Shown: positions 48,127-58,402 of the stretch, piece after piece | How positions within the stretch are numbered: position 1 is the stretch's first letter | How the letters are laid out: each line of letters starts with the position of its first letter | NCBI GenBank assembly: GCA_030562215.1 | Contig: JAUPFL010000001.1 | Location: 1-64,000 of the forward strand | DNA length: 64,000 nt | From: Peribacillus frigoritolerans | GTDB taxonomy: Bacteria; Bacillota; Bacilli; Bacillales; DSM-1321 | Direction: 5' to 3' | Translations under genes and position numbers: made by a program | The notes under the pieces: generated by a model | What the model was told of the DNA's origin: nothing | Databases searched by the model: none | What the model saw: the letters and a program-made list of their open reading frames with translations, nothing else

Positions 48127-48993
48127 TTGAATATTTATGAACAGCAAAAAAACGGACAGCCCGGACAAACTCAGGACAGACAGCCTGGCATTGAATCTGA
48201 GATGAATCCACTTCCGATTCAGCCAAAGGATTACATAGGAAGCGGTAAGTTAAAAGACCGAGTTGCCCTGATTACAGGCGGAGATAGTGGGATCGGACGT
48301 GCGGTTGCCATTGCTTATGCAAAGGAAGGCGCCCATGTAGTCGTGAACTATTTTGATGAGCACGGTGATGCCGAAGAAACAAAGCAGCTGATTGAAGCGG
48401 AAGGCGTTCGCTGCCTCTTGCTTCCAAGTGATGTTTCAGTGGAGGCGAATTGTAAGGAATTGATTACGAAGACGCTGGACGAGTTCGGAAAGCTGGACAT
48501 CCTCGTCAATAATGCAGCGGTGCAATTCCCGACGGAAAACATTGAGGATATCACGGACGAGCAATGGGACAAAACGTTCCGCACTAATATTTATTCAGTA
48601 TTTTACATGAGCAAGCACGCGGTTCCTCATATGAAACAAGGCAATTCGGTCATCAACACAACATCAATCAATCCGTACAGAGGCCATGCAACTTTGATGG
48701 ATTATACAGCGACAAAAGGGGCAATCGTCGGATTCACACGCAGCCTTGCACAAAATGTGGCTAAAAAAGGGATCCGCGTCAATATGGTGGCACCGGGCCC
48801 GATTTGGACTCCGCTCATCCCGGCGACGTTCGACGAACAATCCGTTGTCGAGTTCGGTACCGAAGCACCGCTCGGCCGCCCTGGGCAGCCGGCAGATCAT
48901 GCAGGCGCCTATGTGCTGCTAGCATCTGATGAAGGTGCTTATATAACAGGACAGTGCATTCACATCAACGGCGGGATCACGATGTCCTCATAA
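48127..48993 (+). CDS. SDR-family NAD(P)-dependent oxidoreductase (YhxC/GSP39-like)
   Basis: Intact, 288 residues; TTG start behind GAGGAG. An N-terminal Gln/Pro-rich extension is typical of the stress-related YdaD/YhxC group. Cofactor motif ALITGGDSGIGRAVAIAYA, NNAAVQFPTENI, catalytic Ser in INTTSINPYRG with YTATKGAIVGFTRSLAQ (Tyr-x3-Lys) and MVAPGPIWTPLIPATF. Soluble tetrameric dehydrogenase/reductase; substrate unknown. Followed by a strong terminator. Confidence 0.92.
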   Translation: MNIYEQQKNGQPGQTQDRQPGIESEMNPLPIQPKDYIGSGKLKDRVALITGGDSGIGRAVAIAYAKEGAHVVVNYFDEHGDAEETKQLIEAEGVRCLLLPSDVSVEANCKELITKTLDEFGKLDILVNNAAVQFPTENIEDITDEQWDKTFRTNIYSVFYMSKHAVPHMKQGNSVINTTSINPYRGHATLMDYTATKGAIVGFTRSLAQNVAKKGIRVNMVAPGPIWTPLIPATFDEQSVVEFGTEAPLGRPGQPADHAGAYVLLASDEGAYITGQCIHINGGITMSS

Positions 48994-49001
48994 AACCGAA
49001 A

Positions 49002-49036
49002 CGACCGAAAAGCTCCATGCTTTTCGGTCGTTTTCA
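49002..49036 (+). terminator. Rho-independent terminator of the SDR gene
   Basis: AAACGACCGAAAAGC/GCTTTTCGGTCGTTTT, 15-bp stem with TCCAT loop, 9 bp after the stop. Confidence 0.88.
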
Positions 49037-49043
49037 TTCAAAT

Positions 49044-49462
49044 TTAATTTCCTATGCCGGGCGAATTCATCAATACAATTCTCCAACCATCCGGATCTTC
49101 AATCGTAACACCGGATTTTTCCCAATAGGGATTTTCCGGAGAAGCTGGTTCATAGCCCATACCTTTCAACCTATCCGTGATTTCCTCAATGGTTTTACGT
49201 TCAGGAATATAAAAGACAAGCAGATTATCTTTTGATGGGGCAGGACAAGGACTGCCATCTTTATGTTGAGTAAACTCTAAATGATAGCTGGAATCAGGAA
49301 GCCCGATCATGATGCCGTCATATCCATCGTGCCCTTCGAAAGAACCGATTTTTTCAAGCCTAATCCTTCACAATAGAAGTTTACTACCTTTTTTAGTTGA
49401 TCAGTAGGACGTGCAACCCGGATTTGCGCTACTTTCATTTCATTTGGCCATTTACTTTCCAT
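49044..49462 (-). CDS. VOC-superfamily (glyoxalase-like) protein
   Basis: About 139 residues. ATG 49462 behind GGGATGGGAC. One A is missing near 49345, joining VNFYCEGLGLKKIGSFEGHD to DGIMIGLPDSSYHLEFTQ. Two beta-alpha-beta-beta-beta units with LEFTQHK and GVTIEDPDGWRIVLMN as metal-site strands, in the style of Bacillus YycE. Possibly a dioxygenase, isomerase or resistance protein; not resolved. Confidence 0.82.
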
Positions 49463-49487
49463 TGTCCCATCCCTCTCTTAAATCGAA

Positions 49488-50386
49488 TTATATTTCTTCT
49501 TTCAAATTACTTTTACCAATATTGATGCCAAACCCTAATGCAATAGCCGCACCTAAACAACTGAAAAGACAACCTGCTCCCAAGAAAATGGTTGGATCTG
49601 ATTCACCAATCATCACTGAAGCTATACCTCCAATTGCAGGAAAAAGGGCAACCATGTATCCACTTTTCGCCCCACCTATTTTCTCTACAAGCTTGAGGTA
49701 GAATAGCCAAGCTCCAAAGGAAGCGAATATAGTTAAATAGAACAAAGCAGATAAATATGTAATGGATGTCGGTAAAGTGACTGCTTGTCCTTGAATGAAC
49801 ACAATTGCCGCTAAAAGAATTCCTCCTGCTGCAAATCCAAGCACATTCGCATAGATTGGGTTCACTTTCTTCCTGGCATTTCTGGCGGAGCTTGCATCGC
49901 CCAATGCAGTAAGGATGGTACCAAGAACAGCCATCATGATACCCTTTATATCATTGAATCCATGAATACTATTTAAACTCGGATAAATAACAATACAAAC
50001 AGCCAGCACTCCAATCATCCCACCAATTAAGATACGTGAATGTAATGGTTCCTTCAAAAAATACGAAGGGCAATGGGCGTTAAAATGACTTTCAATGAAA
50101 ATATTAATGTAACCATTGCCGCTGAACTTAAGATAGTGGCGTAATAAAGGCATAAATAGCTTAAAGCAAAATTACAAATTCCAAACACAATAATAAATGG
50201 AATATCCTTTTTCTTTGGTCTTCCTTTAGGTCTAAGAATGCACAATAAAATGAAGAATAGGATTGCCGTCAAACCTAAACGATATGTTAAAGATAATTCT
50301 AAACTCACAGGTGTACCTTGAATCTTAACGGCAATAAAATTAAGTCCCCATACTAATAAACAAAATATGTACATAAAGTTAGTCAT
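49488..50386 (-). CDS. EamA/DMT-family transporter, frame-broken
   Basis: About 299 residues, ten membrane segments in two EamA repeats. Start MTNFMYIFCLLVWGLNFIAV; RLGLTAILFFILLCILRPKG, then a missing base near 50068, then LKEPLHSRILIGGMIGVLAV and KLVEKIGGAKSGYMVALFPA. The ATG overlaps the stop of a tiny upstream frame. Exporter of unknown cargo, not closely similar to the EamA protein at 34869-35765. Confidence 0.85.
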
Positions 50387-50463
50387 AATAAAATGACCAA
50401 TTTGCGATATTGCCCACTTTCTATCAGTTTATTAAACTCGTCGTAAATGATTTTCCCATCCAT
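50383..50463 (-). CDS. Possible 26-residue peptide overlapping the EamA start
   Basis: MDGKIIYDEFNKLIESGQYR then KLVILL and a TGA that overlaps the EamA ATG. Either a translationally coupled leader or the remaining C-terminus of a lost gene; no strong ribosome-binding site. Confidence 0.28.
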   Translation of the reverse strand: MDGKIIYDEFNKLIESGQYRKLVILL

Positions 50464-50587
50464 AATTTAACCGCCTTATATTAATAATCACATATGTAAT
50501 AATACAGTAAATATTACCAATCTAAAGGGAATTGTCAATACATATAAATACATTCCGAAAAGCCCTCCAGTTAATTTGGAGAGCTTA

Positions 50588-50885
50588 CCATTCCCTAACG
50601 ACTATTAGCCCCAGACTTAGAAAAGCTCGGTAATTGAGTTTCTACAGTTTTGGAAAAACGTTGCAGCTGATTTCAGAAATCCGCTGCCGACTGTCTGCCA
50701 AGCCGCATCAAAGCAAAGCGTCTGTGGGGTCTCGGCTAGCCAGTTATCCGGCAGGAGTGTCGCAAATTTCTTCCATCTATTTAGAGTTTCATCCATAAGC
50801 GAGTGCCCTGCGTTCCAATCAACGTTTTTATAATCAGGGTTCGGGATGAGACCATTCCGAACTCCCTTTTGTCTACAAACTACGG
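50588..50885. repeat. Dispersed repeat family 1, long copy at 50.7 kb (reverse orientation)
   Basis: Reverse complement of the 16.6-kb copy with added sequence: AAAACGTTGCAGCTGATTTC, AAATCCGCTGCCGACTGTCT, CGTCTGTGGGGTCTCGGCTA and CCGGCAGGAGTGTCGC, followed by the TTTTGTCTACAAACT module. Includes TTCGGGATGAGACCATTCCGAA, a hairpin. No coding potential. Confidence 0.72.
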
Positions 50886-50895
50886 ATAACGACCA

Positions 50896-51393
50896 TTAGC
50901 CTTTATAGCTAACTTGTCCAGTTTCAACCAATTCCTTCAGTCCCATAAACATTAAATTCCAGCCATATTCAGATCCATCGTGATACTCTCCAAGAGCTTT
51001 TTCGATATCGGATTTCGTCCAATTTTCTTCATGAGGAACGATGATTCTTTGTGAAAATGTCATTTCACAGCCCTTTTGAAGTTTTTTCAGCTCAACTGTA
51101 ATTGTATCTACTGCTTCACTGAATTGCGGCATTTTAAAAGTGAACACTAATTTATTGGGAGGGTCCATTTCAAGGTACTCCCCTATCGCCCGATAATCTT
51201 TTCCATCGCGATGATCAATAATTTCCCAATCCCCTCCCACTTGAGGATCATTTTGTGCCACTTTATTTGTCCCCTCCAATGTAAAAAACCATTTTCTCAT
51301 CATCTCAGGGTTCAACCATGCATCAAATACCCTTTCAGCCTTTACATCAAAATTTCTAATCATTTTTAAAGTGGTTGTTGAGTATTTTTCCAT
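50896..51393 (-). CDS. SRPBCC/AHSA1-domain protein
   Basis: Intact, 165 residues. The START-like fold of the AHSA1 (Hsp90-activator) branch: FDVKAERVFDAWLNPEMMRK, WFFTLEGTNKVAQNDPQVGG, LVFTFKMPQF and C-terminal WNLMFMGLKELVETG. ATG is preceded by TAAGGAGTATGTAA. Small-molecule or stress-linked binding proteins by family; often coupled to an ArsR regulator, which is not adjacent here. Confidence 0.85.
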   Translation of the reverse strand: MEKYSTTTLKMIRNFDVKAERVFDAWLNPEMMRKWFFTLEGTNKVAQNDPQVGGDWEIIDHRDGKDYRAIGEYLEMDPPNKLVFTFKMPQFSEAVDTITVELKKLQKGCEMTFSQRIIVPHEENWTKSDIEKALGEYHDGSEYGWNLMFMGLKELVETGQVSYKG

Positions 51394-51415
51394 TTACATA
51401 CTCCTTACGTCATTT

Positions 51416-52393
51416 TTACATGCTTTTCAATTCTTCTTTTGAGACAGCACGCCAACCGTGTGCTTCCAGTTTCTCTATATAGGTTTCCATCCTGATTTCC
51501 TCAATTTCGATCGCAAGCGGGTGCAGTGATACTAAACATTCATTCGAAGCATAATTTATGGTAACCTTTGCAACTTCATATCCATTATGAAATCCTGGAT
51601 CGAACCCAGGATCATCGATTATATCCCCGTTAACAGGACGAATATCAGATTCAAATGTTTTCATCATTAACCTATTCTTTCCTTGTTCTTTTACTGATGT
51701 TATGAAGATCATTAAATTTATTTTCATTGCAATCTCGCCTGCCAGCTCTATAAGACTTTGGTATTCACTATTTCCTTTTTTCATATTTTTAAAGGAATAA
51801 ATATCATTTATACCTTTAAATAGTTCCCCGTTCTTGGAGAAAATTGCACTTCCATTTGGTATTGCATATATCTTTCGTTCATTTGATAGGGGAATTAATT
51901 CTCCATCTACATTATCCTCGTAATGGACCTCTACGCTAAACCCGACTAATCCTAAGCCCTTGATCACTACCGTTTCTGGATAGTCTTTATCTTTTGTTAT
52001 TATGCAATCATTGCAGAAAGCTAATGAGCCCGCACTTTATCCAATGATTAAACCTTGAAAGTTTTTGATGATAGGGGTAAGTCCCTTTTCTTCAATTACA
52101 TGGATTAACCTTTCTGGCTTTCCACCAATAAAATAAAGAATATCATGTTCTATTATAGTCTTTTTCATTTCTTTGCCTGAAAGGTCTTCATTTAATAATT
52201 CAATACTTACATTCTCCATGATTGAAAAGGCTTGTTTGATACTTACCATCCAACTTTCATACCTGGAATTGTCGGTTGCAAAAGGAATTATTAAAATCTT
52301 AGCTTCAGATTTAATCATTTTTGAAAGTTCCAGGAACACTTCACCTAATTCATTATTCGTGTGATTTCCACCACCAATTAAACAAATTTCCAT
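51416..52393 (-). CDS. Peptidase E-like (S51) protein with stop codon before the nucleophile
   Basis: N-terminal 205 residues or so match the class I glutamine-amidotransferase-like peptidase E fold: ICLIGGGNHTNNELGEVFLE, LYFIGGKPERLIHVI, then the nucleophile strand GLIIG-stop-SAGSLAF. TAA near 52035 stands where Tyr/Trp/Thr is expected in the G-x-SAG motif; the frame is unbroken around it, so this is a substitution, not an indel. After INDIYSFKNMKKGNSE the same frame runs on into about 105 residues (DDPGFDPGFHNGYEVAKVTI, LHPLAIEIEEI) unlike peptidase E, perhaps a second gene fused by a lost stop. Function doubtful if the stop is real. Confidence 0.7.
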
Positions 52394-52789
52394 ATATGTC
52401 CCCCTTTAATTACAAACCATTCTTAAAATATTCTATGTAAAAAGGACAATACCTTTTGATTCTTTGTAACTAAAAAAGTAACTATTCTCTAAAGAATAGT
52501 TACTTCAAAATAACCGGATTGGAATAAATAGGACAGGAGAGAGTTGTCCTATCTACTTTCATTATATGGAATAACGATTACAAGGTGAAAAAATTATCTG
52601 TTAGGGAAACAGTCCAAAGAGACTTTGTCTAAGCCCCTATAGCTCCATAAGAAAAAGAGCTGCAAAAGCAACTCCCTTATTTAAGTGGGTTGATGTGAAA
52701 TACACCAATCGAATCATTCTTTTTTAGATGTTTATAATTCACTTCATTTAAGTTTCCAACTACTTATATTACAAGTCCTTTTCCGCGAA
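52394..52789. repeat. Intergenic region with repeat family 2 copy
   Basis: No gene seen. 52618-52670 carries the family 2 pattern (AAGCCCCTATAGCTCCATAAG, then AAAAAGAGCTGC). AGTAACTATTCTTTAGAGAATAGTTACTT-like dyad at about 52475-52505 forms a perfect hairpin (AAGTAACTATTCT/AGAATAGTTACTT) suited to terminate map, which is transcribed toward it. Confidence 0.6.
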
Positions 52790-53534
<745 letters not shown>

Positions 53535-53696
53535 CTACCTCATTATCTTTTATCATCAATAAACTATATAAGCATTCATTATACCTTTTATTTTAGCGGA
53601 AAATAAAAGCAATGTACATTATTGGGTACAATGCGCCTCAGCTTGAATATTTCTTCGACCAAGAAATAGACCACAACCTTTGCAGTAGTAAATTTT

Positions 53697-54190
53697 TTAT
53701 CCTATTATGATGCGCTCTTTTGGATAGTGATACGCATGTTTTAATGGTTTGCCCCCATACTGAATAAGAAGGTAAACATCCCGATTTTCCCTATAAACAT
53801 TGACAACGAAAAAGAAGATCATTCGTATGAACCGAACAATCCCTGAAAAAGTTGGGCTGTTTTGTTCTGTCGTCATGAGTATTCTTGCCCTGAGTCCTAT
53901 TTTTTTCCTGATGCAAGCCATAGTATTGTTCCGAAAGCCATGATCCCAATTCCACCAAACTGGAGAATGATTGCAAAAATAAACGTACCGGGAACACTAA
54001 GCAGCTGGCTTACATCTACCGTGGATCATCCTGTTACAGTTACCGCACTAATAGAAATGAATACTCCATCAATAAATGAAAGCTCTGCATTCTGCGTTTG
54101 AGTAATGGGAAGCAGCAATAAAATGGTTGAAACCACTACAGCTACCAGGTAATTGTGCTTCTCTAAATTTTATAACCTATATTTCCCAGG
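53697..54190 (-). pseudogene. KtrB/TrkH-type potassium transporter relic
   Basis: The minus strand keeps an N-terminal part (LVAVVVSTILLLLPITQTQN, FIDGVFISISAVTVTG, the selectivity-filter-like strand, then GTFIFAIILQFGGIGIMAFG and ILWLASGKK) and, after loss of roughly 300 residues, the C-terminus GKIGMFTFLFSMGA, KPLKHAYHYPKERIIIG. Several stops and frameshifts lie between. The large internal deletion shows real decay of a ktrB-like gene of normally about 450 residues. Confidence 0.68.
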
Positions 54191-54371
54191 GCCATTATAC
54201 AACTAAACGGCCCCGTTAGTGTCATAAGAGACCGAATCTTCTTTACATGCATTTATGGAGTTAGCCTTTATACCGCTACCTAACTGCACCTATTTTAAAT
54301 ATAATTTTTATATTTAAAATGGTTATAATATTTGTAAACAAATAAAATTTGGTTTAGGTTGGTTAGTCAAT
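54191..54371. repeat. Repeat family 2 copy and AT-rich spacer
   Basis: 54198-54235 reads ACAACTAAACGGCCCCGTTAG then TGTCATAAGAGACC, a family 2 variant. The rest is AT-rich promoter-like sequence before the membrane gene at 54372. Confidence 0.5.
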
Positions 54372-54912
54372 ATGGAAATTGTTCTATCATCGGTTGCTCA
54401 CGTAGGTGAATGGATTTTAACTTTTTATTAGTGATAGTTACTTGGCGCTTGGGGGATTGGAGAAATTGGAAGAAGTATTACCCAACTATCCTGTTTATGA
54501 TGTGTTTAAACTTTTTTAGCAGTATTTTAATGTACGATCATCCGTTATGGTTATTTCATGGGACATTATTTCTTCCTAATCACACGATTACTAACTTTTT
54601 AATTACGTTTGTACAATTCCCGATGTTAATTCTGATTTACCTTTCGAATTACCCCAAAAAATAAGAGGACAGATTGGCTATTTTGCCTTATGGGTAGTCA
54701 TTTTCAGTTCGATAGAATTCTTTTTTAATCATGGTGGGAAGATGTCCTACTTTAATGGCTGGAATTATTGGTATTCGGTTCTCTTTAACTGTATAACGTT
54801 CCCTATCCTCCGACTTCATCATGGCAAACCATTGTGGGCATGGTTATTGAGTATACCGATTGCTGCTATTATTTTGTTATATTTTGATTTTTCTTTTGTA
54901 AATCTGAAGTAA
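54372..54912 (+). CDS. CBO0543-family-like multi-pass membrane protein, frame-broken
   Basis: About 180 residues once two single-base gaps (near 54425 and 54663) are closed: start MEIVLSSVAHVGEWILNFLL, then RLGDWRNWKKYYPTILFMMC, HTITNFLITFVQFPMLILIY, SSIEFFFNHGGKMSYFNGWN and C-terminus YFDFSFVNLK. Five membrane helices. The W-RLGDWR-W-YYPT and FFNHGG..Y..WNYWYS patterns are typical of a Bacillus membrane family (CBO0543) of unknown function. Weak ribosome-binding site. Confidence 0.7.
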
Positions 54913-55273
54913 CATCTAATTGCAGCTTTGAAACTTAAAAAGTTTTATCATTTTCCCAATAAGCGAACGTACTCGATCTATGGAGAAAAGACAATTTCCT
55001 ACTCCGGAAAAGCGCCCTATTCTAAATTACTTAGTTTTAAAAAGGGGTCAAAAGATTAATTATTGTGAAGCCCTGATTGCTTGATAATCCATTGGGCACG
55101 TTCCTGACAGGCAGAATTACAATACGCAAAAAAATGGTCAGTTTTGTACCAAGAAGCAGCTTATATTATCATTTCCGTTATTGAACTAACCTGACCATAG
55201 TTGCAAAAGAAAAAGCTGCCTTAAAGACAGCTCCGGTCTTCAGCTAACGTACTTGTTAGCTGAAGAAGTCAGT
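54913..55273. other. Intergenic region with a gene fragment, family 2 repeat and terminator
   Basis: On the minus strand 55056-55150 encodes TDHFFAYCNSACQERAQWII ending GLHNN, like the C-terminus of a small zinc-finger protein without its N-terminus. 55172-55195 is a family 2 variant (TTGAACTAACCTGACC). 55205-55232 (AAAGCTGCC...GACAGCT) and 55241-55266 (CTTCAGCTAAC/GTTAGCTGAAG) are hairpins; the first, with TTTTTC on the minus strand, would terminate the small gene at 55274. Confidence 0.5.
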
Positions 55274-55504
55274 TTACTTTCCGGAGTTATCAACAGGGTT
55301 TCGTTTATGTTTTTCATTGATGATCTTTTTATTAAATATTTTAACTTCTCCAACCATTAGTAACCTCATATCCTCTACAATATACTTGGCTAACTCTTGG
55401 TCAGTGATGTCATCCCCATCAATATCAAGGCGGAATTCCTGCCCTTGAAGCCCACCGCCATTAGTAAACTTTATTTCAAAGTCAAATTGAACTCTTTTAT
55501 CCAT
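55274..55504 (-). CDS. Small conserved-looking protein, 76 residues
   Basis: ATG 55504 behind GAGGAGGG gives MDKRVQFDFEIKFTNGGGLQ, GQEFRLDIDGDDITDQELAK and a basic tail KHKRNPVDNSGK. Beta-strand-rich N-terminal half, no cysteines, soluble. Similar small proteins accompany cyclase/hydrolase genes in Bacilli, but no partner is next to it here. Function unknown. Followed by terminators. Confidence 0.68.
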   Translation of the reverse strand: MDKRVQFDFEIKFTNGGGLQGQEFRLDIDGDDITDQELAKYIVEDMRLLMVGEVKIFNKKIINEKHKRNPVDNSGK

Positions 55505-55589
55505 TTGAACCCTCCTCATATATTGATTGATACTGCACCTTTCAACAGTTCCCAATAGACATATTTCTAGACAAAAAAAACAATTCCCT

Positions 55590-55640
55590 TCTTAAACTAA
55601 GCTGCCCCGATAGTTTCATAAAGAAAAAGAGCTGCCAATT
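55590..55640. repeat. Repeat family 2 copy upstream of the subtilase gene
   Basis: AACTAAGCTGCCCCGATAGT then TTCATAAAGAAAAAGAGCTGCC. Close match to copies at 52.6 and 58.5 kb. Confidence 0.6.
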
Positions 55641-55737
55641 TCAATAATATGAGATTTATTAGGAATACTTGGAATTTCAGTTGCTGTATATTAAGATAGT
55701 ATATGATGAAAATTTTCCATTATATAGGAGGAGACAT

Positions 55738-57191
55738 ATGAAAAAGAAAATTCTACATACGGTACTTTCGATTGCAGTAGGAGCAGGGATACTGTCCGTT
55801 GGTGGTTTTCCTGCCCAAGCTAAGAGCCAAAATCAGGAGATGAATGACACTTACGCAATAGCTTTTAAGAGTGGATTACCGGAGAATTATCAAGAGGTAA
55901 TTCGGAAAGCCGGTGGTAAAGTAACCAAAGTTCTTCCAGAAGTTGGAGGAATAGAAGCTCAATCTGACGAGCCTTCTTTTCTTACAAACCTAAAAGGCAA
56001 TGCTTCAATAGAAGCTGCTAACAGAGAAATTCCCTAACCTTAGACAAAACGGCAGTCCCTTATAACTATAAGTCTAGCATCATCAGCCAGCAAAATTCAG
56101 AGAGTTATTGGGGCTCCCAATGGGATATTCAAAGGGTGACCAACGATGGGAAATCCTATGATTTAGAAACAGGCGGATATAAAAATAAAGATGGCAGTAT
56201 TACTCATAAAGCAGTGGTGGGAGTGATTGATACCGGAATTGATGAGTCTCATCCTGACTTAAAGAATAATATAATAGGTGGACGTAATCTTGTTCCTGCT
56301 GGAATGGATGAATCTGAAACAGGTGATCCTACTGATATAAAAGATCGCAATGGGCACGGTACTCACGTTGCCGGGATCATTGGAGCAAATGGTAAAGTAA
56401 AGGGTGTAGGGCCAGATTTAGGAATCAGATCCTATCGCGCTTTATACTCAGAGCAAGCCCTTGGATTACCAACTTGGATTATAGATGCAATCATTGCAGC
56501 AACAAATGACAAGGTAGATGTTATTAATATGTCTCTACGTTTCTATAATAATACCAAAATGACAATTGAGGGAGAAAGTTATAAATCAATCGCTGAAACG
56601 TTACTTTGGAAGAGAGCCATTCAATATGCAGTAAAGAATGGGGTAACTGTTGTAGCCGGCAGTGGTAATGAAAGTTTAAATTTAGATGACAAGAAGGAAG
56701 TTAACGAATTTTTAAATAAATTGTATGAACCATATGGAATGAGCGTGAAAGGGCCTGCAACTGTAGTACCAGCACAAATGCCAGGAGTCATTAATGTGTC
56801 TGCCTCCACAAAATGGTCAACTCAGCAGCTTGCTTTCTACTCTAATTATGGAAACAGTGCTATTGACGTAGCGGCTCCCGGAGGAGATTTCGGGCCTGAA
56901 TATGCAGAAACCAATGATCCTGCGGCGGCTGATCCAAGTAACTTAATCCTAAGTACTTGGCCTACCTATTTAGGTGCTTCATATGAGTTTAATGCTGGTA
57001 CTTCCATGGCCACTCCTCAAGTTGCTGGAATTGCAGGAGTTATTAAGGCAGCTCATCCGGAGTATAAACCTGCCCAAGTGACAGCACGCATTAAGCAAAC
57101 AACCCTTGACTATGGAAAGAAAGGACAAGATGCTTTATTTGGTTCAGGAGAAGCAAATGCTTATAAAGCATTGGAAAATATAAAGAAGTAG
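55738..57191 (+). CDS. Secreted subtilisin-family (S8) serine protease
   Basis: About 484 residues after closing one gap near 56030. ATG 55738 behind AGGAGGAGACAT. Signal peptide (ILHTVLSIAVGAGILSVGGF, cut near PAQA), an inhibitor I9-like propeptide (YAIAFKSGLPENYQEVIRKA), then the catalytic domain: Asp in VVGVIDTGIDESHPDL, His in RNGHGTHVAGIIGA, oxyanion Asn in VVAGSGNE, Ser in FNAGTSMATPQVAG. An extra acidic loop (DPAAADPSN) precedes the Ser. Resembles lantibiotic-leader-type and Bacillus extracellular S8 proteases; no bacteriocin genes are adjacent. Repeat family 2 lies before its promoter. Confidence 0.92.
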
Positions 57192-57503
57192 CTTATGATT
57201 CTGAATGAAAGTACAAGGAAAGATTCTTGATCAGAATCTGTAACACGAACAGTAAACGGGAAAAATATATCCATAACTAAAAGGCTATATGCCCGAAATA
57301 TAAAAAACGGAAACACATAAAATGCGTGAAGCCATATTCTAATTAACACAACTCACCAGTTAAAATTCATTCCCTACTTAATTGTAGGGATTTTTTGTTT
57401 TATCGCTTAATTACAATTTCTAGTCCAAGAAAAAACATTTTCAAATTTGTTTTATCGAACTATCCTGCCCTTTAATTCCATAAGTAAAAACGGCCGGTCA
57501 GCC
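57192..57503. other. Intergenic region with terminator and family 2 repeat
   Basis: TTCCCTAC/GTAGGGA hairpin with six T at 57369-57397 terminates the subtilase gene. 57455-57490 carries the family 2 element (GAACTATCCTGCCC, then TTCCATAAGTAAAAACGG). No gene seen. Confidence 0.6.
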
Positions 57504-57623
57504 TCACCTTTTTATGATTTTGGCAATCTTGAAAATTCCAAAGCCGCAAAGAATTATGAGACCCATTATAATAATTGGTATCAAAATATTAAGTGACATT
57601 AAATAAGCCATTCTTATATCCAT
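57504..57623 (-). CDS. Possible 39-residue membrane peptide
   Basis: MDIRMAYLMSLNILIPIIIM then GLIILCGFGIFKIAKIIKR: one long hydrophobic helix with a basic C-terminus, the look of a single-pass regulatory or toxin-like peptide. Ribosome-binding site weak, so uncertain. Confidence 0.35.
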   Translation of the reverse strand: MDIRMAYLMSLNILIPIIIMGLIILCGFGIFKIAKIIKR

Positions 57624-57697
57624 ATAATACCATATCCAAAAACATCTTCTTATTGAACTAACGCACCCTTTACACAAACTTTGGTTTTAATTTATAA

Positions 57698-57726
57698 AAA
57701 AGGAACTGTTTTCACAGTTCCCTTTT
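57698..57726 (-). terminator. Rho-independent terminator of cat
   Basis: AAAAGGAACTG/CAGTTCCCTTTT stem; on the minus strand it ends in TTTTTT. It lies 20 bp after the cat stop. Confidence 0.75.
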
Positions 57727-57747
57727 AGATATTTTCCCAATGAACAT

Positions 57748-58395
57748 CTAGAGCCAGTCTGCACTATCATCAGCAAACCTTTGTAAGTCATTCATAAAAA
57801 CACTTGCATGATAACCATCACAAACTGCATGATGAATTTGTAACGAAACAGGCAAGAACCATTTATCTTTTATTTGTGAATATTTCCCCCCAGTTATGAT
57901 GGGTAAGAGAAAATCTCCACCATTATTAATATTTAAATTAAATGCTGTAAAAGAACTCCAAGGGATCATGGATATCGGAATATTATTATCTGGTATAGGA
58001 GTCTTTGGGAATAAACTACCCGTACCATTGTATTCTTCTACATCTTCTTCATACTGAGAATGGAATTCAGAAAACCTACTTATATTTGGTGACCAGATAC
58101 TAGAAAATGTGCATGTCTTCTTATCAAAAATTGTATAAGACGGCAAAATTTCTGACCAATAACCTAAATCCCCTTGTTGGTTAAAACTGGTTCTGAATTC
58201 TCGACGGGAATTAACTATTTTTGTAACCATAAAAATAAACGCAGGATATAACTTATAATTCTTCTTCTTTAAGTTTTTCATAAGAACAGTAATATTAATT
58301 TCATTCGTTATACTGAATGTTGTTTGTTGTTGTAAATAGTGTTCAAAGTACTCTTTTCGAAACCAATTTTCACGATCAATTATATTGAATTTCAT
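57748..58395 (-). CDS. cat: Chloramphenicol acetyltransferase, type A (CatA)
   Basis: Intact, 215 residues from ATG 58395. Acetylates the 3-hydroxyl of chloramphenicol with acetyl-CoA; homotrimer in the cytosol. CatA hallmarks: FNIIDRENWFRKEYFEHYLQ at the N-terminus, FSSIWSPNISRFSEFHSQYE, MIPWSSFTAFNLN and the active site LQIHHAVCDGYHASVFMNDL (catalytic His). Preceded by a complete translational attenuator (58403-58456) as in Gram-positive inducible cat genes. AT-rich relative to neighbours, consistent with a resistance gene acquired at some time, though no mobile element is adjacent. Confidence 0.95.
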   Translation of the reverse strand: MKFNIIDRENWFRKEYFEHYLQQQTTFSITNEINITVLMKNLKKKNYKLYPAFIFMVTKIVNSRREFRTSFNQQGDLGYWSEILPSYTIFDKKTCTFSSIWSPNISRFSEFHSQYEEDVEEYNGTGSLFPKTPIPDNNIPISMIPWSSFTAFNLNINNGGDFLLPIITGGKYSQIKDKWFLPVSLQIHHAVCDGYHASVFMNDLQRFADDSADWL

Positions 58396-58402
58396 ATGCA
58401 AT

